Assembly (NCBI GenBank): GCA_014584345.1
Contig: JACTNB010000021.1
Coordinates: 186,001-250,000 of the forward strand
Length of the DNA stretch: 64,000 nt
Direction: 5' to 3'
DNA from: Planctomycetota bacterium
GTDB taxonomy: Bacteria > Planctomycetota > Planctomycetia > Planctomycetales > Planctomycetaceae
Shown: positions 17,761 through 27,101 of the stretch, in pieces
Layout of the letters: every line of letters starts with the position of its first letter
Numbering within the stretch: the first letter of the stretch is position 1
Notes under the pieces: model-generated
Databases searched by the model: none
Told to the model about the DNA's origin: nothing
The model's input: only the letters and a program-made list of their open reading frames with translations
Position numbers and translations under genes: made by a program

Positions 17761-18220
17761 ACTCGGCCTCTGGACGGGGGAAGCGGAAACCTGTTGCCAC
17801 CGAGTTATTTCCCGAACACACCGAACCCGGATTTCTCACGGGGTTACCAACGCGGTAATATTTTGTCTCGAATATGCCTGGAAAACTAGCCGCGCCCGTC
17901 AGGACGTGGGCCACGCTGGGGCTCGGATTTTTACAATGCATTGCCAAAATGATTTTGTGTCCAAGGAGTGTTCCTCGGGGAACCGCCCGCCTGGCCCGCT
18001 TCCTGACGGGCGCGGCTAGTTTGTCGCAATCAGGAAGCCTAATTGATTGTCCCGAGTGAGAAATCCGGGCTAAACGCAGTCCGAGCCGCTCAATTCGTGT
18101 TGCTCTCAATGCGAATGGATTCCGTATCGAGAGAGTGCATTGCACGTCGTTTCACTGACCTGGACCGCTTCCGTCACGGGATCGTCAAGACTCCCGTTGC
18201 CTGCTGAAGGCAAAGTTCAG
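17761..18220. other. Gene-free stretch between convergent genes, holding a nested inverted repeat
   Basis: The 460 bp between the SulP stop and the stop of the minus-strand squalene-oxidase-like gene have no credible coding region. Most of the stretch is occupied by the nested inverted-repeat element described separately at 17826-18069. No conventional terminator with a T-tract was found, so the repeat may serve as the transcription barrier between the convergent genes. Confidence 0.55.
17826..18069. repeat. Nested inverted-repeat element (MITE- or REP-like)
   Basis: Two sets of inverted repeats are arranged concentrically. The outer arms are 14 bp and perfect: CCCGGATTTCTCAC at 17826-17839 and its complement at 18056-18069. 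The inner arms are 22 bp and perfect: 17883-17904 (AAACTAGCCGCGCCCGTC...) and 18001-18022, with the match continuing inward for about ten more positions with two mismatches (GGGCCA against TGGCCC). The inner pair encloses 96 bp and the whole element spans 244 bp. It encodes no protein, and no target-site duplication was seen. It looks like a non-autonomous mobile element or a large REP/BIME-type hairpin. Confidence 0.8.
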
Positions 18221-19930
18221 TCAAGGTTTTATGCCACGAAACGCCTTTTGGACCGGGTCGTCGAAATCGTCCCGCAGTTTGTAGGGTCGCTGGTCGACGA
18301 ACCATTTTTGCCAATCGCGGTGGACCTGGGTTTGCCACTCGGATTTTTTGCGGTCGACGTCCAGCAGGTATTCCTCGCCCGTGGGAGAAATCCGAGGATC
18401 GGGGGGATGCCCCCAGCCATTGGGACGGCGTGCGATCCAGCAGAGCGCCTGGCGCGCCTCGATCGAGACTTCGATATCGGGATCCTTGAGCAGGGGAATC
18501 AGGATTTCCGCGCCGGCAACCTGGTCTGTCCGCCCCAACGCCCAGGCCGCCATTTGACGGGCCCGCGGATCGGGATGCCGGGCCAGTAGCTTCAGTTCCT
18601 CGACCCGGCCAATCAGTTTTTCCGGTTGCGTCAGGTCCACCTGGAGCGGTGGCTGGTCGGGTTGTTGCGTCTCCTCCAACGTGACCTGGGACAATCCGGC
18701 GAGCAGTTGATCGAACGAATCGGTTTTCGGGTCCATGCGGATGCGACCATTGCGAAATTCCACATTGGTCAGATCGTCGGGTAAGCCCCGACCTCCCGCC
18801 AGAATCCCTTCGCCCAGGGGCCGAGTCTGAAGCCTGGGGAGCAATTTCTGGGTGGATCGCATCAGGAACAGCAGGGCGAAACAGGTATCTGCTGGCAGCG
18901 TATCCCGCCAGCCTTCCCATTGACCATCGGGTTTCTGCAACGGCAGGAGGACATCGACCCCCTTGCGATACCAGTCCTGATTTCCCAGCTTGCTCCAACC
19001 GTGAATGGTGGCGGCACGTTCCAGGGCGTAATAGAAGTAAAAGTTGAAGCCTTTGTGATCGTCGACGGCGTCCTTTTCAAAGCGGGGCGAGAGCCATTGC
19101 TCGACGCTTGCGATGGCCTTTTTCAATGGTTCGCGGAGGTGAGTGGGGGGAGTGCGTTTATTCCCGGGTTTTACGGGGGCCGTTCGTTCAAGCAAGCCAA
19201 ACTTCAACACGGACTGGCTGGGAGCCTGGGGGACGGGAGTCTCAGGAAACAGCAGCAGATGGACAATGCCCAGGGAACCGGCACAGGCCGCGCTCATGGT
19301 GGCTGTCGAGGAATTGGGGGCTGGCGTCGGTTGCGGATGATAGGGAAAGCCGCCGTCCGCGTTCTGGATGCGGATCAGCCAGGAAGCCGCTTTTGTAAGA
19401 ACGTCTTCGGGAATGTGGACACCCGCCCGTTCCCCGGCCCACAAGCCCAGCAGGGCATACTGGCTGATACTGCTGTCGCCCAGCGTGTCGACCTGGTTGG
19501 GATAATGCCAACCCCCATGTTCCTTCTGCATGCCGGAGATATATTTCACGATGGCATGGAGCTGATCGGTATAATCCTCGGCCCCCGCTTTTTCGAAGGC
19601 CATGGCATCGATGCCCGCTTCATACAGATGGTGTTGCGTGGGCATGTAAATGCCTGTATCGCGATCGAATTTTGCTGTGAGCAGGTCCAGCCCGCGGGCC
19701 ACTGCCGGGGAATCGAGCGGTTCTTCCGCCACCAGCAGGGTGTACACCACCAGCCCCGTGACCGGACGATAGGAGTAATTGTATTTGCGCAAATAGGCGA
19801 GCGCCTTCTGCATGGCGGGAACCGCGCGCGGATCGGAGGCGTTGAACGGATCGGCCCAGACGGCACCACCACTGCCGAACCACATCGCAATCGCCAGGAG
19901 TAACAGTCTGCTGCTAGTCGGGCTCGTCAT
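18221..19930 (-). CDS. Secreted prenyltransferase/squalene-oxidase-repeat protein with HEAT-like C-terminus
   Basis: The 569-residue protein begins with a signal peptide (about residues 1-26, ending VWADP). The middle shows alpha/alpha-barrel repeats of the prenyltransferase and squalene cyclase superfamily (KEHGGWHYPN, NADGGFPYHP, KPDGQWEGW), the QW-like motifs that mark these barrels. The C-terminal third has HEAT-like repeats (RVEELKLLARHPDPRARQMAAWALGRTDQ). Terpene cyclase catalytic DxDD was not found, so an exported binding or scaffolding role is likelier than cyclisation. It starts at the ATG at 19930, seven bases after the stop of the upstream sulfatase gene, and is almost certainly co-transcribed with it. 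The specific function is unknown. Confidence 0.8.
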   Translation of the reverse strand: MTSPTSSRLLLLAIAMWFGSGGAVWADPFNASDPRAVPAMQKALAYLRKYNYSYRPVTGLVVYTLLVAEEPLDSPAVARGLDLLTAKFDRDTGIYMPTQHHLYEAGIDAMAFEKAGAEDYTDQLHAIVKYISGMQKEHGGWHYPNQVDTLGDSSISQYALLGLWAGERAGVHIPEDVLTKAASWLIRIQNADGGFPYHPQPTPAPNSSTATMSAACAGSLGIVHLLLFPETPVPQAPSQSVLKFGLLERTAPVKPGNKRTPPTHLREPLKKAIASVEQWLSPRFEKDAVDDHKGFNFYFYYALERAATIHGWSKLGNQDWYRKGVDVLLPLQKPDGQWEGWRDTLPADTCFALLFLMRSTQKLLPRLQTRPLGEGILAGGRGLPDDLTNVEFRNGRIRMDPKTDSFDQLLAGLSQVTLEETQQPDQPPLQVDLTQPEKLIGRVEELKLLARHPDPRARQMAAWALGRTDQVAGAEILIPLLKDPDIEVSIEARQALCWIARRPNGWGHPPDPRISPTGEEYLLDVDRKKSEWQTQVHRDWQKWFVDQRPYKLRDDFDDPVQKAFRGIKP

Positions 19931-19937
19931 GGCCGTT

Positions 19938-21521
19938 TCATTCCTTCACGCTGCGCGCAGCAGGGGGAGGAGCAGGGAATTCTCGAATGGCACTATAACG
20001 CGGATACGTTTCAAAAACTTCACCCCCATCCAGAATACGCGGATCGCCGGTTTCCCGCAGACAGGTCTCCAATTGTTGCAACAGATCGTTGCGTTGTTCC
20101 TGGAAATCAGGGTGATCCGCCAGGTTCACCAGGCAAGAGGGATCGGCCTGTATATCGAACAATTCCACCGCGGGGCGTTTGGCCACTGCCAGGTGGAAGT
20201 AACGCTCGATTCCCGGCTCTTCGCGTTGTTCGACCAACAGGGTCTGCGTGGGACAGGCATCGATATCATGATACGCCGCATGCATCGGTCCCAAAACGCC
20301 GGGCATATCGAATTTTTGCGGATCGCCCGCGGGCCAGCGATCGGGGCGAAAATTTCTGATCAGCAGAAAGTCCGCCGTGCGAATGGCTCGCTGAGGGTAG
20401 GTCCAGTTCTGGTAACGCGAGGAGGAGTGCCGCTCTCGAGCCGAGTACACCGCCGTGCGGTTTTCCTCGATTCGCCCCGCCCGCTCGGATTTCAGCAGGG
20501 CCAGCAGGCTCCGACCGGAATGGACCGAGTGTCGGGGAGGTGAGGTAATGCCAGCGGCCTCCAGAATGGTTGCGGTCAAGTCCACGAATCCGACCAGATC
20601 GGTCACGCTGCGTCCCGAAGGGATCTGGGCAGGCCAACTGATCGCCAATGGGACGTGGATGCCATGTTCATAACAATTGGCCTTGGCTCGCGGAAACGGC
20701 ATCCCGTTATCGGAGGTGACAATCACCAGCGTGTTTTCCAACTCTCCCCGCTGTTCCAACAGTTGCAGCATCCGCCCCAGGTGGCTGTCAAACCATTCGA
20801 TTTCCGCGTAATAGTCGAGTAAATCGGAGCGAACAACCGGATGATCCGGCAAAAAGGAGGGGACTTCAACCTGCTCGGGTTGCTTCCCCTGTTCGATGCC
20901 AATTCCCGCGGAATAGGGGCGGTGGGGTTCTTGGGCACCGTACCAGAAAAAAAAAGGTTGCTTGTCCTTGTTGGTGTCGAGAAAGTGGGCAAAATTCGCG
21001 GCGTAATCGCGGGGGTTGATCCCCTTGGGTGTTTCTCGCTGCCGTATCGTCGAGAAAGCAGGCCCTGCGGGATTCCGCTGCCTGCCACTAACTTCCCAGT
21101 TTCCCGGCCCCCAGCCCTTTCCCGTGTAACCAATGAAATATCCTGCCCGTTCCAGGAGATCGGGAAAGACGGTCAGTTCGGCAGGAAAGGAACTGCCATG
21201 TGTACCCGCTTCTCGCAACTGCCAGGTGTGCAGACCGGTCAACAAGGCTGCCCGGGAAGGACTGCAACCCGGCGAGGCGACGAACGCGTTCTGAAAGACT
21301 ACTCCCGTCGACGCGACCCGATCAAAAGCCGGAGTGGCCAATTGCTTCGCACCGTAACAGGAAGTGTGCGGCCAGGATTGATCATCACTGATTGCCAGCA
21401 GAATGTTGGGGCCATCCGCCGCGATCAGAAGACGCGGAGAATCGCTCCAAAGACAAAAAAACAGTATCAGATAGATGTACGGGAAATCCCTCAGGAGAGT
21501 ACTGGTGAACACTTGCCGCAT
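19938..21521 (-). CDS. Secreted sulfatase
   Basis: The 527-residue protein has an N-terminal hydrophobic signal segment (about 12-35) and the type I sulfatase fold. The formylglycine motif is CSPSR at 86-90 followed by AALLTG, so Cys86 should be converted to formylglycine. Asp46-Asp47 in LLAISDDQSW supply metal ligands, and VIVTSDNGMPFPRAK matches the second metal-binding region. It would hydrolyse sulfate esters of polysaccharides or glycolipids outside the cytoplasm; planctomycetes carry many such genes. The substrate cannot be inferred. The ATG at 21521 is used. It is the first gene of a two-gene unit with the squalene-oxidase-like gene. No sulfatase-modifying enzyme is in the window. Confidence 0.93.
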   Translation of the reverse strand: MRQVFTSTLLRDFPYIYLILFFCLWSDSPRLLIAADGPNILLAISDDQSWPHTSCYGAKQLATPAFDRVASTGVVFQNAFVASPGCSPSRAALLTGLHTWQLREAGTHGSSFPAELTVFPDLLERAGYFIGYTGKGWGPGNWEVSGRQRNPAGPAFSTIRQRETPKGINPRDYAANFAHFLDTNKDKQPFFFWYGAQEPHRPYSAGIGIEQGKQPEQVEVPSFLPDHPVVRSDLLDYYAEIEWFDSHLGRMLQLLEQRGELENTLVIVTSDNGMPFPRAKANCYEHGIHVPLAISWPAQIPSGRSVTDLVGFVDLTATILEAAGITSPPRHSVHSGRSLLALLKSERAGRIEENRTAVYSARERHSSSRYQNWTYPQRAIRTADFLLIRNFRPDRWPAGDPQKFDMPGVLGPMHAAYHDIDACPTQTLLVEQREEPGIERYFHLAVAKRPAVELFDIQADPSCLVNLADHPDFQEQRNDLLQQLETCLRETGDPRILDGGEVFETYPRYSAIREFPAPPPAARSVKE

Positions 21522-21857
21522 CAGAAATGCCTCGCATGTTATGCGCCAGAAGGGCTGATCTAAGTGTCGATTTTGAATTTTTGAATAAGAGGACCGGCCC
21601 GTCGAGTCCGAGTCGCCCCATGCAGAGCATCTTAACTACTTGACCTCAGATGAGATGCGTCGCCTGCCCAGCAAATGGGTCCACTTGAGTTTATTCCAGG
21701 AATCCGACTCGAACAGGGATCGACAGCCTTGCATTCGTATCCACCATTTCTGATTATATAATGCCGATGTCGACAGGGACATGCAACCCCTGGAGATGCC
21801 GTGGAAAAGCGCTTGACTGACTCTCTGATCAGGTTCTGCAACTAGAAGGTATCAACC
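21522..21857. other. Divergent intergenic region upstream of the sulfatase and DksA-like genes
   Basis: No coding region is evident. A TATAAT hexamer on the plus strand at 21757-21762, about 95 bp before the DksA-like start, is a possible -10, but no well-spaced -35 accompanies it (TTGCAT at 21729 is 22 bases away). A T-loop-like sequence near 21705-21725 on the minus strand does not extend into a cloverleaf. Confidence 0.3.
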
Positions 21858-22214
21858 GTGACTCGACCAGAACGCTTGGAAAAATTGCGAAAAACGCTGC
21901 TGTCTCGCCGTGACGAGCTGCGAAACCGGGTTGGAAACTCCTTTCCCAACCAATTGGATGATAACCCCGCTATCGGCGACGCCGCCGATATCGCACAGTA
22001 TAACGTCTCCAGTGACCTCGATAGCCATTTATTCTCCATGGAAGCCGATGAGCTGTCCGAAATTGAACTGGCCCTGAAAAAGTTTCAGGAAGGGCGTTAC
22101 GGGGTTTGTGAATACACGGGAAGGCCGATTCCGATCGCACGGCTCGAAGCGCTTCCTTTGACTCGATTTTCCGTCGAAGCCCAGCGAGAGTCCGAAAAAA
22201 CGTCGACCTGGTAA
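21858..22214 (+). CDS. DksA/TraR-family protein lacking the zinc-finger cysteines
   Basis: The 118-residue protein has the DksA architecture: an N-terminal coiled coil, the tip motif DAADIA (41-46, matching DxxDxA that contacts the RNA polymerase secondary channel site), and the C-terminal module YGVCEYTGRPIPIARLEALP. Of the four zinc ligands only Cys84 remains; the other three positions read Thr87, Ser105 and Ala108. Zinc-independent DksA paralogues are known in proteobacteria. It probably modulates transcription initiation, perhaps with ppGpp. The start is a GTG at 21858 with AGAAGG ten bases upstream. A strong terminator follows at 22239-22282, so it is a single-gene transcript. Confidence 0.85.
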   Translation: MTRPERLEKLRKTLLSRRDELRNRVGNSFPNQLDDNPAIGDAADIAQYNVSSDLDSHLFSMEADELSEIELALKKFQEGRYGVCEYTGRPIPIARLEALPLTRFSVEAQRESEKTSTW

Positions 22215-22529
22215 ACAGGGAAGAATAGAACCTGAATCGCGTGCTCCCTTCTCTCGGCGAGAATGGGGCACGCTTTTATTTTGCGCGGTACTGCTCTCTC
22301 GCACGTCGTTTCCTTACCGGCAGTGGACTCTCATCGCGGCAAAACGATTGCACAACTTACACGGATCGATCGGTTCCAGCCGATTCCGGAACACAATTGA
22401 CAGCAGGACGGGATTTCCATAGGTTTCGATACCTTTCGCCTGCCTTGCAGGTCATTCCCTTCCCTTGAAGTTGTCGTGCTCCCCCAGTCCTGCGCGACGA
22501 AATCTGTTCCTGCCTGATTGATCCCCCGC
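22215..22529. other. Intergenic stretch after the DksA-like gene
   Basis: Apart from the terminator at 22239-22282, these 315 bp show no gene, repeat or recognisable regulatory site. The promoter of the downstream lipoprotein gene should lie in the last 200 bp but was not identified. Confidence 0.4.
22239..22282 (+). terminator. Rho-independent terminator after the DksA-like gene
   Basis: GCGTGCTCC pairs with GGGGCACGC (one G-U pair) around an inner stem TTCTC/GAGAA with a TCGGC loop, followed by the tract TTTTATTTT. It begins 25 bases after the stop codon. Confidence 0.85.
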
Positions 22530-23414
22530 ATGATGCGACATATTCCTGGGGCACCTGCGCCTGTGTTACCGGCCTGGCAACGACTCGGCGTCGGATTGCT
22601 GGGAGTTTTGCCCTTCTTCCTGGGTCTGGCCATTACGGGCTGCCATACCATCGATGCCCGCAGTCCCGAGGGCTCGCGTAAGCCGCTGCTGGCCCCCTTA
22701 CAGGCAGGCATTGATGCGGTGCAGTTGGATATTGTGTTTGTCGAACGGGACAATAAGGATCCGCTGCTGACGCGAATGTTATGGGACGAAATCGATCAGG
22801 TGGGGACCGTCGATCTGCAGACGCGTTCACGTTTGCGCGATGCGGGCTTCCGTGTGGGGTTGGTCGGTATGAGTCCCCCGCGATCGCTGCAGAGACTACT
22901 GGGGTTCAGTAGCGATATCACCGATACGGCGGGAACCTCCCGGCACAAGGAACTGGCGGGGCGGAGCGTGCTGTTGCGTTCGCAAGGGGAAACGGAGATC
23001 CAGACCAGTCCAATCTATCCAGAACTGATGCTGAAACTTCCCGGCAGCGAGGAACCGGTCAAACTACTGAACGCACGCTTTGTCTTGCGAGTTCAGCTTG
23101 AACGCTTGCAGGACGGCTGGGTCAATTTGCACATCACCCCGGAGATCCATCATGGGAACTCGCAACTGCGACCGGTCGCGGGGGCTTCAAACTGGGAGTT
23201 GAAGGGAACTCAGGAGGTCAAGAGTTTCGAGGACCTGCAGTTTTCCGTGGCTTTGAACGTGGGGGAGATGGTCGTGTTGTCGGCCGATCACGAATCCGAG
23301 CATTCAATCGCCGATCAGTTTTTTGTCAACCGGGATGTACAGCGGCCCCAGCGTCGCCTGGTAGTGGTGCGGCTGTCCGACATGAAAAAGATCGAACCGC
23401 TTTATACCGAGTAG
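22530..23414 (+). CDS. Hypothetical lipoprotein
   Basis: The 294-residue protein has an N-terminal hydrophobic segment (VGLLGVLPFFLGLAITGC) ending in a lipobox-like ITGC, so it is predicted to be a lipid-anchored exported protein. The remainder is mixed alpha/beta with the segments VQLDIVFVERDNKDPLLTRMLWDEID, then an all-beta domain (VLRVQLERLQDGWVNLHITPEIHHG and LQFSVALNVGEMVVLSAD). I do not recognise the family. The ATG at 22530 is used; a second ATG follows immediately and an upstream TTG at 22518 is also in frame. It lies alone, after the DksA-like gene terminator and before the sigma factor gene, with no functional clue from neighbours. Confidence 0.7.
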   Translation: MMRHIPGAPAPVLPAWQRLGVGLLGVLPFFLGLAITGCHTIDARSPEGSRKPLLAPLQAGIDAVQLDIVFVERDNKDPLLTRMLWDEIDQVGTVDLQTRSRLRDAGFRVGLVGMSPPRSLQRLLGFSSDITDTAGTSRHKELAGRSVLLRSQGETEIQTSPIYPELMLKLPGSEEPVKLLNARFVLRVQLERLQDGWVNLHITPEIHHGNSQLRPVAGASNWELKGTQEVKSFEDLQFSVALNVGEMVVLSADHESEHSIADQFFVNRDVQRPQRRLVVVRLSDMKKIEPLYTE

Positions 23415-23887
23415 CACGATTTGATGGGCTGGAAGGGGCGTGCATCGTCCGCGTGGGAATGTATTTCTGCGTCCATCGACAGGAGTGGCAGGAGCGTCAG
23501 AATCGATCTGTTGCTCTCCTCCGGGGCATTGGTTTCAACCTGCCAACAGTCACAACCGCACGGACCAGCAAGGACTGCCGTGAACGGTCCAAGGCGGCAT
23601 ATCGTGTACCGTCCGCACGATTGCTGTTACTGCCGCTGCTCGTCGGGGAACCCGCCGAATCCGTGGAGTGTCGATACAGGTCTAACCCGGCGCGGACGAT
23701 AAATCCAAGGCAAGGACATGAAGCAGGTGTAGAGAGTCATTGACGACTCGACCGAGACGATTCGGTTGAGCCCACAGAAGGGTGTTCGAGACGGTACCGA
23801 GGCGGCGTGGATAATCGACACAGCCGCACAATCCAGGCCGTAGGGAAGATTCACGGTCAACAACACTCTTGAAAGCTGTCCATTCCT
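23415..23887. other. Gene-free stretch before the sigma factor gene
   Basis: These 473 bp contain no believable coding region; short open frames on both strands have no ribosome binding site or protein-like composition. The sigma-factor promoter must be here or upstream, but I could not assign it. No hairpin followed by T residues was found after the lipoprotein gene. Confidence 0.4.
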
Positions 23888-24748
<861 letters not shown>

Positions 24749-24794
24749 ACAACTGGATGCACTCTCCCTTTCCCTTGGGTCACCCGTGGGACGA

Positions 24795-24837
24795 CCTCCT
24801 CCGAATTCAGGATCAATTCGGAGGAGGTTTTGCTTTA
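24795..24837 (+). terminator. Rho-independent terminator after the sigma factor gene
   Basis: A perfect 13-bp stem, CCTCCTCCGAATT at 24795-24807 with its complement at 24815-24827 and a 7-base loop, is followed by TTTTGCTTT. It lies 46 bases after the stop codon and separates the sigma gene from the downstream permease. Confidence 0.92.
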
Positions 24838-25036
24838 TCAAGGGGCCTCACCGACAACGGGTCGAAGAGCAGGCCGCAGGGGCTCAAACCGAACGGAACT
24901 TCCGCCCAGGCGTGAATACAGGGCAGGGGACTGGAACGTTTTCCCGCCAATGTGCTACCGTACTGAAAAGGCGTTTTCCGCATCCGGGGAGGCGGGGCCA
25001 TTTCACGGGGGTAGCTTTCGAACGCGTCGATTCATC

Positions 25037-25876
25037 ATGTGGAGCATTCCCTATAACACTTCGGTTGTGCTGCTGGGCACGTTACTGGTGGGGGCCACGG
25101 CAGGTGTCGTGGGGACTTTCGCCCTGTTACGTCGTCGGGCACTGACGGGGGACGCCTTGGCGCACGCCTCTTTACCCGGAGTCTGCCTGGGTTATGTACT
25201 CGCCTCGGGTCGCAGTCTGCCGCTCCAGTTTCTCGGAGCCATGGTGACGGGCCTGCTGGCCGTCTGGCTCATTCGTCTCCTGCCTCGCATCTCGCGCACG
25301 CGGAGCGAAACCGCGGTTGCGGGAGTGCTCGGTGTCTTTTTTGGCGCCGGGATCGTGTTGACGCGCCTCATTCAGAATAGTGGCACTTTCGGAGGCCGAG
25401 CCGGGTTCGATGCCTTCCTGTTCGGTGCCCCGGCAAGTCTGCTGATTCAGGACGTCTACCTGATCGCGGCGGTCTGTCTGATCGTGATACTTTCCATCTG
25501 GATAACGTACCGACTGAGCGTGGGGGTCGCCTTTGACACGGCGTTCCTAGAGGTCCAGGGGTTGCCGACGAACCAGATTGACTGGCTGCATCTTCTGCTG
25601 CTGACCATCGCGGTGGTGGTAGGACTGCCGGCCATCGGGGTGGTGATGATTGTGGCCCTGTTGATCACTCCGGCGGCAACGGCCCGACTCTGCTCGAATC
25701 GCCTGTGGGTCATCTTATGGTTGGCGGCGATGTTGGGGGGGATCGCCTCGGCCACGGGAGCATACCTGTCCTCCGTGGATGCACGTATTCCCGCGGGGGC
25801 GGCGGCCGTGCTGGTGGCTACGGCATTTTTTCTGTTGAGTCTCGCGGCGACCTCGTTCCTGCGCGTTCGCGAATAA
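25037..25876 (+). CDS. Zinc/manganese-type ABC transporter permease (ABC-3 family)
   Basis: The 279-residue polytopic protein matches ZnuB/MntB-type permeases: the N-terminal GTFALLRRRALTGDALAHASLPG and the conserved GLPAIGVVMIVALLITPAATARL near the end of the core. About eight membrane segments are apparent. Such permeases move Zn(II) or Mn(II) with a ZnuC-type ATPase and a periplasmic binding protein; neither is next to it. The nearby ATPase on the opposite strand is of the LolD/MacB type and is not an obvious partner. The ATG at 25037 is chosen because conserved sequence begins just after it, although the frame stays open upstream to 24830. The metal transported cannot be stated. Confidence 0.88.
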   Translation: MWSIPYNTSVVLLGTLLVGATAGVVGTFALLRRRALTGDALAHASLPGVCLGYVLASGRSLPLQFLGAMVTGLLAVWLIRLLPRISRTRSETAVAGVLGVFFGAGIVLTRLIQNSGTFGGRAGFDAFLFGAPASLLIQDVYLIAAVCLIVILSIWITYRLSVGVAFDTAFLEVQGLPTNQIDWLHLLLLTIAVVVGLPAIGVVMIVALLITPAATARLCSNRLWVILWLAAMLGGIASATGAYLSSVDARIPAGAAAVLVATAFFLLSLAATSFLRVRE

Positions 25877-25912
25877 ACACGTGGCATGAGGGTGGAATGC
25901 AAGCCGTTACCG

Positions 25913-26638
25913 CTAAACAGGGAGGTCGGAAGGTTTCAGCAACGCGTGCAATTCAATATGACGATCGAAGCGGGGCAGCAGGCTGGTATCGTGCGTCACC
26001 AGCAAGAGCGTGGAACCTGCGGATTCGACAGCCTGAAACAGGAAATCGAGGGACTGCGCCGCCGTGTTTGCATCCAGATTACCAGTCGGTTCATCCGCAA
26101 GGATCAGTTCAGGCTGACCGAAAATCGCGCGGCCAATGGCGGCACGTTGGCGTTCCCCTTGGGAAAGCTGTCGGGGATGCCGCCGCAGTAAATGCGTCAA
26201 TCGTAGACGCTCCGCGATTTCCTCGACCTGCTCCTGAACCTGCACGAAGGAACTGCCCGGCAGTCGTGACTTCAGGGCGATGTTTTCGGCGACGTTCAGA
26301 TAGTCAATCAGGCGAAATTCCTGAAATACAATCCCGATGTGCCTCAACCGAAACCGCTCCCGCTCGGGTTGCGACATTTCGCCAAGACTTTGGCCAGCTA
26401 TGCCGATGCGGCCCTCCAGTGGTGTTATGCGTCCGGAAATCAGTCCCAGCAACGTGGTTTTTCCCGTGCCACTGGGGCCCGTCAGTGCCACCTTTTCCCT
26501 GAAGGGGATCTGAAACTGTTCGATCCGCAGTTCAAACCCCGAACTGGCGACACGATAATAGACTTCGCGCAGGTCCACGCAAAAGTCTCCCGGCGAGCCG
26601 TCCGATGGAAACGAATTGGCCATGCAGACTACTTTCAT
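25913..26638 (-). CDS. ABC transporter ATP-binding protein, LolD/MacB type
   Basis: The protein of about 241 residues is a single nucleotide-binding domain: Walker A GPSGTGKTT, Q-loop FQEFRLIDYLN, signature LSQGERQRAAIGRA, Walker B LILADEP directly followed by TGNLD, and the switch histidine in LLVTHD. ADEPTGNLD is typical of LolD, MacB and FtsE-like ATPases that power lipoprotein release, efflux or mechanotransmission and not substrate import. No permease gene of that class is adjacent, so the partner is elsewhere. Starts at 26638 (ATG) or 26623 (ATG) are both possible; an in-frame TTG at 26665 overlaps the upstream acpS stop. It lies 23 bases downstream of acpS and is probably co-transcribed with it. 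Confidence 0.9.
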   Translation of the reverse strand: MKVVCMANSFPSDGSPGDFCVDLREVYYRVASSGFELRIEQFQIPFREKVALTGPSGTGKTTLLGLISGRITPLEGRIGIAGQSLGEMSQPERERFRLRHIGIVFQEFRLIDYLNVAENIALKSRLPGSSFVQVQEQVEEIAERLRLTHLLRRHPRQLSQGERQRAAIGRAIFGQPELILADEPTGNLDANTAAQSLDFLFQAVESAGSTLLLVTHDTSLLPRFDRHIELHALLKPSDLPV

Positions 26639-26661
26639 ATCCACTGCAAAAGGAGGCGGAT

Positions 26662-27045
26662 TCAATTCGCGCAGGCCAGCGCAGTGGCCACGGCGTACTC
26701 CTTGCCATGGGAAATCGACAGTAGAATCTCGGTGATCCCCAATTGCCTGGCGAATTCGGCCGTGGTGGCAGAGAGTTGGACTGTCGGTTTTCCGGATTTC
26801 AACACGACCACTTCAATTTCTGTCCAGTGGATTCCGGTCACGAATCCCGTGCCAAAGGCTTTCATTACTGCTTCCTTCGCGGCCCAGCGGCCCGCAAAGT
26901 GTTGGGCGGAATTTTTTTTCGGAGCGCAGTAGGCAATCTCGTCCGGGGTGTAGGTGCGTTCCAGAAAGTTCTCCGCGTGGCGTGCCAACATGTCGGAGAT
27001 TCGGGAAATCTCGACAATATCGGTACCAAGTCCGAGAATCCGCAT
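26662..27045 (-). CDS. acpS: Holo-[acyl-carrier-protein] synthase
   Basis: The 127-residue protein is a short trimeric-type 4'-phosphopantetheinyl transferase. It begins MRILGLGTDIVEISRI, where Asp9 in GTDIVE binds magnesium, and contains FAGRWAAKEAVMKAFGTG with the second metal ligand Glu and catalytic Lys, and LSISHGKEYAVATALA at the end. It transfers the phosphopantetheine arm from CoA to the serine of acyl carrier proteins, such as the one at 5757-6008. It starts at the ATG at 27045. The downstream ABC ATPase gene follows within 25 bases. Length and motifs are normal for the family. Confidence 0.95.
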   Translation of the reverse strand: MRILGLGTDIVEISRISDMLARHAENFLERTYTPDEIAYCAPKKNSAQHFAGRWAAKEAVMKAFGTGFVTGIHWTEIEVVVLKSGKPTVQLSATTAEFARQLGITEILLSISHGKEYAVATALACAN

Positions 27046-27101
27046 CGGGTTTCGTTTCCTGGAAGGGAGCGTGACAATAACAGAACTTGCCGGGGACGCG
27101 G

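Noticed and set aside
21660..21800. A tRNA-like T-arm on the minus strand (TGTTCGAGTCGGA)
   Set aside because: The T-stem has only partial pairing and no acceptor, D or anticodon stems can be built around it.
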